Below are positions 27,183-34,509 of a DNA stretch of 64,000 nucleotides, piece after piece. Position 1 is the first letter of the stretch, and each line of letters opens with the position of its first letter. The DNA is from Deltaproteobacteria bacterium (lineage in GTDB: Bacteria > Myxococcota > XYA12-FULL-58-9 > JAFGEK01), in assembly GCA_016931625.1 (NCBI GenBank), contig JAFGEK010000200.1, positions 1 through 64,000 of the forward strand. The letters run 5' to 3'. The notes under the pieces were generated by a model. That model ran no database searches, was not told where the DNA came from, and saw only the letters and a program-made list of their open reading frames with translations. The position numbers and the translations under genes were made by a program.

Positions 27183-27935
27183 ATGTCCAACACCAATTCA
27201 TTAACCACCGGTGTCTATGAAGGCAAAGCAAAACGTATTGTGCCACGTTCAGCTAACGAAGTAGCAATAATCTATAAAGATGATGCTACGGCCTTTAATG
27301 GTCAAAAGCATTCACAATTTGCAGGCAAAGGTGTTCTTAACAGTCAAATCACTGAACGTTTATTCTTATTTCTTGAAGCCAGCGGCATTCGTACTCATCA
27401 TCTTGGGCGTCTTGATGAAAATACACTTCTCGCAAAGCCGGCTAAAATATTGCCTATAGAAGTTGTGGTACGTTTTTTGGTTGCAGGTTCACTGCAAAAA
27501 CGCACGGATTTGCCTGAGAATAGTGTTTGTGAGCCGCCAATAGTTGAGTTTTATTATAAGCGCGATGACCTTGGTGATCCGATAATCAATGAAGATCATA
27601 TCCGCCTCTTAAACGCCGCTACTGCAGAAGAAGTACAGCTGCTTCGTCGCGAGGCTTTAGCTATTGGTTTAAAATTAAAACAATTATTCGCGCTAGCTGA
27701 AATTGATTTAGTTGATATGAAGTTAGAATTTGGTCGCACCAACGATGGCGTGGTGCTTTGTGATGAAATATCTCCTGATACCTGTCGTTTTCGTGACCAT
27801 AGTACAGGAAATATTTTAGATAAAGACCGTTTTCGCCATGATTTAGGTGATTTACTTGGTGGTTATCGAGAAGTGTTAGCACGGCTTGATAGCGCTCTTT
27901 TAAAATCGACTCCGGTAATAGGCGCAAAATCTTAG
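27183..27935 (+). CDS. purC: PurC, SAICAR synthetase
   Basis: ATP-dependent ligation of CAIR with aspartate in IMP synthesis. The 250 residues are standard for the short bacterial form. The nucleotide-binding start YEGKAKRIV (~8-16), FLVAGSLQKRT, and the signatures VDMKLEFGRT and DEISPDTCRFRD are all present. It is the first gene of a + strand pur run; the 105-base gap to purF carries a hairpin. Confidence 0.95.
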   Translation: MSNTNSLTTGVYEGKAKRIVPRSANEVAIIYKDDATAFNGQKHSQFAGKGVLNSQITERLFLFLEASGIRTHHLGRLDENTLLAKPAKILPIEVVVRFLVAGSLQKRTDLPENSVCEPPIVEFYYKRDDLGDPIINEDHIRLLNAATAEEVQLLRREALAIGLKLKQLFALAEIDLVDMKLEFGRTNDGVVLCDEISPDTCRFRDHSTGNILDKDRFRHDLGDLLGGYREVLARLDSALLKSTPVIGAKS

Positions 27936-27945
27936 CAAAATATTG

Positions 27946-27975
27946 AAATGGCGTCACCCAAGTAGGTTGCCATTT
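27946..27975 (+). promoter_or_regulatory. hairpin between purC and purF
   Basis: AAATGGC and GCCATTT form a perfect 7-bp stem around a 16-base loop, ending in TTTT. It may attenuate transcription or stabilise the purC mRNA end. No PurR operator was recognised. Confidence 0.35.
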
Positions 27976-28040
27976 TGTGGGTAAGAATTTTTAGTTCGCC
28001 GACGTGAGTACCCATAAATACCATCAGGAGTGGCTTTATC

Positions 28041-29423
28041 GTGTGTTTTAATTATATCAAAGAGACCAAAGAGTTTTGTGGGGTTGTGGCCGTATGGCGC
28101 AATAACGGTCAACCAGCGGCACCATTAGCTCACCGTGGTTTGTTTGCCTTGCAACATCGTGGCGAAGAAGCGGCTGGTATCGCAACCTGTAGCCTCGATG
28201 GTGAATTGTTACACCTTAAGGGTCGTGGTTTAGTTGCTGAAAGTTTGCCAACCTATCGGGTTAAAGACCTTATCGGTGACCGCGCTGTTGGTCATGTACG
28301 TTACTCAACCGTTAATGCAGATCGTGCTGAAAACATACAGCCCTTTATCGCATCAACACCTTATGGGCGTATTGCGATAGCCCACAATGGTAATCTTAAA
28401 AATTCTAATGAATTAACCAACGAACTCGAAGCAGAAGGCGCCTTGTTATCCACCACTATGGATACCGAGCTAATTGTGCACCTACTCGCACGCTCGCATG
28501 CCGTTAATTTCGCCGACGCCTTACGTGCTGTCGCCAAACGCGCTTTGGGTGCATACTCACTTACCCTGCTTTGTGACGGGCGCGTCTATGGCTTGCGAGA
28601 TGCTTTAGGTATTCGTCCATTAGTTTTAGGCTCATTGAAAGATGGCTGGGTAATAGCATCTGAAACTTGTGCTCTTGATGCAATGGATGCCAAGTTTGAA
28701 AGAGAAGTTCGTCCCGGTGAGTTAATAGAAATTGGTCCTGAAGGGGTTAAATCTATTGATTTGCTACCAAAAGCAAAACGCTTAGCTCCTTGCGTTTTTG
28801 AGTTAGTATATTTCTCGCGTCCTAATTCTACGATTTTTGGTCAAAGTGTATATGCGGCACGCAATCGTATGGGAGTTGAATTAGCTCGCCAAGATGCTAG
28901 CGAATCCATGCGCCCAGATGTTGTTATCCCTATTCCTGATTCAGGCAATCCTGCTGCCATTGGCTATGCGCATGAAAGCGGCATACCACTTGAATATGGC
29001 ATTATACGAAGTCACTATGTCGGCCGCACCTTTATCTTGCCTGATCAAGATACCCGCTCACACCGGTTGCGTCTTAAACTTTCGATAATTCGTGAGATTG
29101 TTACTCAAAAACGAGTACTGTTAATTGATGATTCAGTAGTGCGTGGCAATACCTCGCGCATGATTGTTGCAATGGTGCGAGAAGCAGGTGCACGCGAAGT
29201 TTGGATGCGTGTTGCCTCCCCTCCAATCGCCTGGCCTTGTTATTTAGGCATAGACACCCCAACCCGCGAAGAGCTGATAATTAACCGTGAAGGTTCAGTT
29301 GATGGGGTAGCGCAATTTCTTAAGTGTGACAATCTTCGTTATCTATCAATTGAAGCATTAGCACGCGCAGTTAATTCTAACGAACATTGTTATGCCTGTA
29401 TGAATGGAGATTATCCAGTATGA
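28041..29423 (+). CDS. purF: PurF, amidophosphoribosyltransferase
   Basis: First committed step of purine synthesis, making phosphoribosylamine from PRPP and glutamine. The GTG start at 28041 follows CAGGAG. The N-terminal nucleophile cysteine is residue 13 (FCGVVAVW), after a 12-residue leader that should be removed, as in the Bacillus-type enzyme. Other glutaminase motifs are HRGEEAAGI, GHVRYST and AHNGNL. The PRTase motif is VLLIDDSVVRGNTSR (~355). Cysteines at CVFELVYF, WPCYLGID and the terminal HCYACMNG are placed as the four ligands of the [4Fe-4S] cluster. The stop overlaps the purM start. Confidence 0.95.
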   Translation: MCFNYIKETKEFCGVVAVWRNNGQPAAPLAHRGLFALQHRGEEAAGIATCSLDGELLHLKGRGLVAESLPTYRVKDLIGDRAVGHVRYSTVNADRAENIQPFIASTPYGRIAIAHNGNLKNSNELTNELEAEGALLSTTMDTELIVHLLARSHAVNFADALRAVAKRALGAYSLTLLCDGRVYGLRDALGIRPLVLGSLKDGWVIASETCALDAMDAKFEREVRPGELIEIGPEGVKSIDLLPKAKRLAPCVFELVYFSRPNSTIFGQSVYAARNRMGVELARQDASESMRPDVVIPIPDSGNPAAIGYAHESGIPLEYGIIRSHYVGRTFILPDQDTRSHRLRLKLSIIREIVTQKRVLLIDDSVVRGNTSRMIVAMVREAGAREVWMRVASPPIAWPCYLGIDTPTREELIINREGSVDGVAQFLKCDNLRYLSIEALARAVNSNEHCYACMNGDYPV

Positions 29424-30469
29424 CGCTATCATATAAAGATGCTGGCGTTGATATAAATGCTGCTGATGATTTTGTTGAGCGCATTGCTCGGCTGGCTAAA
29501 ACAACTCATAACCAAGCGGTTTTCTCTCATCATAGTAAATATGCCGGCCTTATTAGACTTGATGTAAATGGTATGCAAGAACCACTCTTAGCAGCCACTT
29601 GTGATGGTGTCGGCACAAAATTATTGATTGCTAAAATGGCCAATAGCTTTGAAGGCCTTGGTCAAGATTTAGTAGCAATGAGTGTTAATGATTTATTGCC
29701 ACTTGGGGCACGACCACTATTATTTTTAGATTACATGGCGGTTGGCAAACTTGATGCTTCAACCATGGAAGCTATCGTAGCCTCAATCGCTAACGCTTGT
29801 CGTGAGTGCGGCTGCGTTTTACTCGGCGGTGAGACTGCAGAAATGCCAGGCCTTTATGCCCCAGGCGACTTTGATTTAGCTGGTTTTGCCGTTGGTACTG
29901 TTGATAAAGCTTGCTTGCCCAAGCCAGAACTGATGCAAGCTGGTGATGTAATATTGGCCTTACCTTCAAGTGGGATCCACTCAAACGGGATCTCACTTGC
30001 ACGCGCAGCTTTATTTGAACGTGGCCAGTTGGGTATTGATACTAAGCCAGTATCTTTAGGCGGAAAAACTTTAGCCCAAGAATTGCTGACACCAACAGCA
30101 CTTTATGTTCAACCTGTTCTACGTTTGTTTAACAAATATAATTTTCATGCCGCTGCTCACATTACCGGTGGCGGCTTGCTTTTACGCGGCAAAAAATTAG
30201 CGCGTCAGGGTTTACGCTTAAATATCGATCCGCAAACTTATCAAATTCATCCAATTTTCAAACTTATTGGCGATACTGGTAATGTCTCACCAGCTGAACT
30301 CGCTTCTACTTTTAATATGGGTTTAGGTTTTGTTGCGATATTTGCTGCAAAAACCGCAAAGCAAGTATTAGCTGAGTTTAGTAATGACGGTTGGCTTGAA
30401 GTCGGACGAGTTAATAGCGGCAAAGCAGGTATCGATTTGGGCTTTGCTAGCGCTGATCTTGAGGAGTAA
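29420..30469 (+). CDS. purM: PurM, AIR synthetase
   Basis: Converts FGAM to aminoimidazole ribonucleotide. I choose the ATG at 29420 (MTLSYKDAGVDI...), which overlaps the purF TGA as ATGA, rather than an in-frame ATG 33 bases upstream inside purF. The 349-residue protein begins with the family's YKDAGVDI, has TCDGVGTKLLIA, MSVNDLLPLGARPLLFLDY, GGETAEMPGLY and SSGIHSNGISLAR. Confidence 0.95.
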   Translation: MTLSYKDAGVDINAADDFVERIARLAKTTHNQAVFSHHSKYAGLIRLDVNGMQEPLLAATCDGVGTKLLIAKMANSFEGLGQDLVAMSVNDLLPLGARPLLFLDYMAVGKLDASTMEAIVASIANACRECGCVLLGGETAEMPGLYAPGDFDLAGFAVGTVDKACLPKPELMQAGDVILALPSSGIHSNGISLARAALFERGQLGIDTKPVSLGGKTLAQELLTPTALYVQPVLRLFNKYNFHAAAHITGGGLLLRGKKLARQGLRLNIDPQTYQIHPIFKLIGDTGNVSPAELASTFNMGLGFVAIFAAKTAKQVLAEFSNDGWLEVGRVNSGKAGIDLGFASADLEE

Positions 30470-30472
30470 TTT

Positions 30473-31075
30473 ATGTCGTTAAAATCGCCCAACCTTCGCT
30501 TTGCTATCTTTGCATCAGGTCGCGGTTCAAATGCCTTAGCGTTAATGGATGCTTTTAAAAGTGGCTTTATTCCGGCTGAGCTTGCTTTGATTGTCGCAAA
30601 TATTGCAGATGCGCCAATCATTCAAAAAGCTCAAGAACGTGGATATAAGGTCGCAGTAATTACGCATAAAGGATTAGCGCGCGAACAACATGAGCAATTA
30701 GTGCTGGCTAAATTAACCGAAGCAAACATCGATTATATTTTGCTTGCGGGTTATATGCGTATTTTAAGCCCACATTTTCTTGAACAGTTCAAGGGTACGG
30801 TAATCAATATTCATCCATCACTGTTGCCTGATTTCCCCGGTCTTCATGGTGCCGAGCGCCAATGGCAAGCTGGTCGTAAAGTGGCCGGCGCCACAGTTCA
30901 CCAAGTTGGTAGTGGTGTCGATACCGGACCCATTTTATTGCAAGGCTCTATCGAAGTACGTGGTGATGAAGGCGCAGATGGTTTAGCACAGCGTATTTTG
31001 CATGAAGTTGAGCATGTAATTTACCCGCGCGCCGTGCGTTTATTTATCGATCGTTTGATTGAACAAAAAAACTAA
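30473..31075 (+). CDS. purN: PurN, phosphoribosylglycinamide formyltransferase
   Basis: 10-formyl-THF-dependent formylation of GAR. The 200 residues contain FASGRGSNALALMDA (phosphate loop), LLAGYMRILSP and the catalytic INIHPSLLPDFPGLHG (Asn/His), with the essential aspartate in QVGSGVDTGPIL. It follows purM by three bases; the GAGGAG at the purM end serves as ribosome-binding site. Confidence 0.95.
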   Translation: MSLKSPNLRFAIFASGRGSNALALMDAFKSGFIPAELALIVANIADAPIIQKAQERGYKVAVITHKGLAREQHEQLVLAKLTEANIDYILLAGYMRILSPHFLEQFKGTVINIHPSLLPDFPGLHGAERQWQAGRKVAGATVHQVGSGVDTGPILLQGSIEVRGDEGADGLAQRILHEVEHVIYPRAVRLFIDRLIEQKN

Positions 31076-31089
31076 AAGAGAGCGAAGTC

Positions 31090-32688
31090 ATGATACAAAC
31101 ACAAGCCCAATCTATTCATCAAAGCCCAATTCGTCGTGCATTATTGTCTGTTTTTAATAAAACCGGATTAGTTGAACTAGCACGTGCTTTAGCAGCACAT
31201 AACGTTGAATTATTGGCATCTGGAGGCAGTGCGAAAGCATTAGCAGACGCAGGTATTAAAGTGATTCAAGTTGATGCTTTCACGCAAAGTCCAGAAGTTT
31301 TGGGGGGCCGCGTAAAAACGCTGCATCCACGTATTCATGCTGGTATTTTAGCGCATCGAGGTGACCCTTCGCACTTAGCTGATTTAGAAAAAAATAGTTA
31401 CCCCTTAATCGATTTGGTCGTCTGTAACTTATATCCATTTGCTGATGTGTTAAAAAAAGGGGCACCACGTAATGAACTAATAGAAAATATTGATATCGGC
31501 GGCCCAACTTTAGTTAGAGCCGCCGCCAAAAATGCCGATGGCGGAATGACTGTCCTGGTTGATCCTAATGATTATAATGAATTTATTAAAGAGTTAAAAC
31601 AAACCGGTAAAATTTCACTTGGTCTTAGGCAAAAAGCGCAGGCAAAAGCATTTCGCCAAGTTGCTGAATATGACCTTCTGATAGCAAAATGGACAGAAGA
31701 TGAACTATCACGTCTTGAGTTAGCTGCAAGCTTAAAGACAACTAATTTGCCTGAAATTCTTCCAAGTTTCTGCCAAGTGCGTACACTGCGATATGGCGAA
31801 AATCCCCATCAAGCCGCAGCCTTATATGTAACCAATCAAGACCAAGGCGGAATTGCCAAGGGCAGCCTACTTGCTGGTAAAGAGCTATCTTATACTAATT
31901 TATTAGACCTTGATGCTGCCTATCGTGATGTTTGGGGCTTAAAAAAACCAGCTTGTTCTATCATTAAACATACCAATCCTTGCGGTTTAGCAATGGCTGA
32001 TACACAAACTGAAGCCTTCACTCGCGCTCTTTCTGGTGACCCAGTTTCTGCTTTTGGCTCAGTCTTAGGTTTTAATGAGCCACTCACTGGTGAAACCGCG
32101 GCAGCTATTCGCGCCACCAAATTGTTTGTTGAATGTATCGCTGCTCCTGATTTTACTACTGAAGCATTAGCAGAGTTTAAAGAACGCGAAAATTTACGTT
32201 TGTTTAAAGTACCTGCTGGTAGTCCATTACCAACTTTATCAGCACACCGTATTGGCGGTGGAATGCTTGTGCAGCAAACTGATCCTGGTTTTAATTCTAC
32301 TGATGACTGGCGCTGTGCTACCAAAAAACAACCAGAAGCTGGATGGATTGAAGAGTTAGCATTTGCTATGCGTGTTGTTTGGGTACTTAAATCTAACGCC
32401 ATTGCACTAACTAAAAATGCCACTCTATTAGGTTCAGGTACAGGTCAAACAAGCCGCGTTGATGCTACTGAACACGCTCTTAAAAAAGCTGGCGAAAAAA
32501 CTAATGGTGCTTTTTTAGCTTCAGACGCCTTCTTTCCGTTTGATGATAGTGTGCGCATGGCGGCCAAAGCTGGCATCATTGCTATTGTACAACCTGGTGG
32601 TTCAAAACGTGATGAAGAAGTAATACGAGCTTGTGACGAACTTGGTTTGTGTATGATGTTTACTGGCAAACGGCATTTTAGGCATTAG
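31090..32688 (+). CDS. purH: PurH, bifunctional AICAR transformylase / IMP cyclohydrolase
   Basis: Last two steps to IMP. The N-terminal MGS-like cyclohydrolase domain (~1-190) has LLSVFNKTGLVELARAL, LGGRVKTLHPRIHAGIL and the IDIGGPTLVRAAAKN block. The C-terminal transformylase has LRYGENPHQAAALY, the catalytic lysine/histidine in IIKHTNPCGLA, SGDPVSAFGSV, and DAFFPFDDSVRMAAKAG near the end. It is 532 residues, full length. Its TAG forms the left edge of a palindromic repeat element. Confidence 0.96.
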   Translation: MIQTQAQSIHQSPIRRALLSVFNKTGLVELARALAAHNVELLASGGSAKALADAGIKVIQVDAFTQSPEVLGGRVKTLHPRIHAGILAHRGDPSHLADLEKNSYPLIDLVVCNLYPFADVLKKGAPRNELIENIDIGGPTLVRAAAKNADGGMTVLVDPNDYNEFIKELKQTGKISLGLRQKAQAKAFRQVAEYDLLIAKWTEDELSRLELAASLKTTNLPEILPSFCQVRTLRYGENPHQAAALYVTNQDQGGIAKGSLLAGKELSYTNLLDLDAAYRDVWGLKKPACSIIKHTNPCGLAMADTQTEAFTRALSGDPVSAFGSVLGFNEPLTGETAAAIRATKLFVECIAAPDFTTEALAEFKERENLRLFKVPAGSPLPTLSAHRIGGGMLVQQTDPGFNSTDDWRCATKKQPEAGWIEELAFAMRVVWVLKSNAIALTKNATLLGSGTGQTSRVDATEHALKKAGEKTNGAFLASDAFFPFDDSVRMAAKAGIIAIVQPGGSKRDEEVIRACDELGLCMMFTGKRHFRH

Positions 32689-32840
32689 ACACTCTTTTTT
32701 AAATAAGCTCACTTTTAAATTCCCAGTTCTTTATTCTCTGTTCTTTAAATCTTCATTTTTTTGAACTGGGTATTTAAAGAACCGAGAATAGGGAACGAAA
32801 AATGCGAGGCGATGATATAGATGATTGTCTGCTACTTTTT
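32685..32840 (+). repeat. ~158-bp palindromic intergenic element, copy 1
   Basis: This AT-rich element begins TTAGACACTCTTTT, overlapping the purH stop, and ends near CTGCTACTTTT. It is clearly related (about 80% by eye) to 41308-41467. Its centre folds: ATTCTCTGTTCTTTAAAT pairs with ATTTAAAGAACCGAGAAT (one mismatch) around a loop containing TTGAACTGGGT. The CCCAGTTC/GAACTGGG pair offers an alternative fold. No open reading frame is seen. Confidence 0.8.
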
Positions 32841-32874
32841 GCCATAGATGTTTTAAAAAAAATGGCTAGTTATT

Positions 32875-33657
32875 ATGCCAAATACCATTAATCGCTGGCT
32901 CTTATTACGTGGCTTGATTCGTGAAGCATTCCATTGGGGTGACTTACCTAACGAGCTACAAAAACAATATGGCGCCGAACAGGTGTTATGCCTTGATCTT
33001 CCAGGGGTTGGTGCCTGCAATAATATTTCATCACCTTTTTCAGTAGATAATATCGTAGCCAACTTGCGCCAACGTTTTTTAAAATCTGATGGCAGTAAAA
33101 AAAAACACTGGGGAGTTATTGGTCAATCTTTAGGTGGAATGATAGCTATTGCATGGTGTCATAATTATCCCAATGATTTTAATGCAGCAGTCACCATAAA
33201 TACCAGTGCCTCCAATTTAGCTCCGATTTTTCAGCGTTTTTCATTTAAAACTCTTCCATCTGTATGTAGAGCACTTATTTCTCATGACCCTTATTTTCGC
33301 GAAAAAATCATTCTTGATATAGCTTCAAATCAACCAGCTTTACGAAAAAAATTATTACCCATTTGGGCAGCACATGCTACAGCTTCACCAACAAAGCGAC
33401 AAACTTTTTTTGCCCAACTTTGGGCTGCAGCATTTTATAAAATTCCATTACGGCTTGTAACACCTCTATTGGTACTAACTTCTCAAGCAGATCGTTTAGT
33501 TGATGTACGTTGCTCACGCAGGCTAGCAGCTCATTTTAATGCTTCAATACTAGAACATAATTTTGCTGGGCATGATTTATCCGTAGATGACCCTCAATGG
33601 ATAATAGAGCAAATCATGCTTTATTTTAGCGCCACTCAACTTGCAGCCACTCATTAA
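32875..33657 (+). CDS. alpha/beta hydrolase, unknown substrate
   Basis: 260 residues. The nucleophile elbow is VIGQSLGGMIAI (serine ~85), with a terminal catalytic histidine in NFAGHDLSVDDP (~237) and an acid candidate in LTSQADRLVDV. The N-terminal WLLLRGLIREAFHWGDLP and CLDLPGVG are typical of a proteobacterial hydrolase family without an assigned substrate. No ribosome-binding site is obvious at the ATG. It converges with the PilZ-like gene, and the two 3' ends overlap by 32 bases. It could hydrolyse an ester or thioester; a link to menaquinone is not supported. Confidence 0.75.
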   Translation: MPNTINRWLLLRGLIREAFHWGDLPNELQKQYGAEQVLCLDLPGVGACNNISSPFSVDNIVANLRQRFLKSDGSKKKHWGVIGQSLGGMIAIAWCHNYPNDFNAAVTINTSASNLAPIFQRFSFKTLPSVCRALISHDPYFREKIILDIASNQPALRKKLLPIWAAHATASPTKRQTFFAQLWAAAFYKIPLRLVTPLLVLTSQADRLVDVRCSRRLAAHFNASILEHNFAGHDLSVDDPQWIIEQIMLYFSATQLAATH

Positions 33658-34342
33658 TGCCAGTCGGACCACGAGCTATAGCTTTTCGCAAAGCTACAAG
33701 GGCCCCTCTTGCGCTATCTGGTAAGGTACTGACTGGTTCAGGTAAATCAAGGCTACCGCACCATAATTTCCATACAGTTTCTAACATTATCTGCTGCGGC
33801 TCAGAAAAGTCTTGTTTTTTGCCAGCCAAGTAGGCTCTAGCTAACTCACTTGGCCCTGAATCAGTCCATGCACTGCTTACATCTACTTCAGCTAGCAAAG
33901 TTTTACATACTGCAACTAACTGTGCTACATCATTAAAAGCCCAGTTAAATCGCATTGCTAGACGCTCATCACGATTGCGCAAACTAATTAAAAATGAATA
34001 TACTGACTGCAAGCAATTTTTTGCCACAGCATCAAAATCAATATAATCAATTAAAGCTAACCCTAAGTTTTCAAATGATTTTTTTTGCTCTATTTTAGTA
34101 ACAACCGCATATCCTTCTAATTCAAATTCTTTGCCATTTATTTCAATAGCTTTTAACTCGATTTCTGTACCGACTTGCCATTCTATTGGTGCTTCAATCA
34201 ACATATGGCTGAGGCTAAGTTCATTGCAATGTACACGAAAATTTTGCTGTTCATAAGCTACAATAATCCAGCCATCGAGGCTTATATGTAAAAGTTTATT
34301 GCGATCGGCTGCACCTTGTACAAACTTATTGCTCTCACGCAT
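33626..34342 (-). CDS. PilZ-like domain protein
   Basis: 238 residues. Residues ~20-110 (FRVHCNELSLSHMLIEAP, VGTEIELKAIEI, GYAVVTKIEQ..., LGLALIDYI) follow the strand order of PilZ domains, including the N-S-x-S-turn, although the canonical RxxxR motif is not clear. The C-terminal half is helical and unrecognised. GAGG lies eight bases before the ATG. Given two GGDEF proteins in the window, a c-di-GMP link is possible, but the degenerate binding motif argues for caution. Confidence 0.5.
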   Translation of the reverse strand: MRESNKFVQGAADRNKLLHISLDGWIIVAYEQQNFRVHCNELSLSHMLIEAPIEWQVGTEIELKAIEINGKEFELEGYAVVTKIEQKKSFENLGLALIDYIDFDAVAKNCLQSVYSFLISLRNRDERLAMRFNWAFNDVAQLVAVCKTLLAEVDVSSAWTDSGPSELARAYLAGKKQDFSEPQQIMLETVWKLWCGSLDLPEPVSTLPDSARGALVALRKAIARGPTGINEWLQVEWR

Positions 34343-34454
34343 AAAAAAATCCTCTAACCCACCTGAATAAGTTGAATACCTAAGCAGCTAGTAGCATAAC
34401 CGTATAGCACTTTATAAATACGACTCTAGAAAAAAATTGCGAATCAAATAACAC

Positions 34455-34509
34455 GATACGGTATTTTGGCGCTTGACGTTAAGGGCTAGCGGCGCTAGCT
34501 GACGCCTCC
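34455..34509 (+). promoter_or_regulatory. structured leader of valS
   Basis: The valS leader contains GCTAGC-GGC-GCTAGC (a 6-bp stem, 3-base loop) enclosed by GGCG...CGCC. It ends 9 bases before the ATG, where no Shine-Dalgarno sequence is visible. It is not a T-box. The bases just before and after the start, CTCCATGAC, are the same as at rng. Confidence 0.35.

Noticed and set aside
32875-33657. Alpha/beta hydrolase as a second MenH or a thioesterase for menaquinone synthesis
   Set aside because: It lacks the MenH-specific GGRLAL context and is not near the men genes; fold alone does not define the substrate.
34343-34509. T-box leader upstream of valS
   Set aside because: No T-box core sequence or specifier hairpin; the visible palindrome is short and GC-rich.
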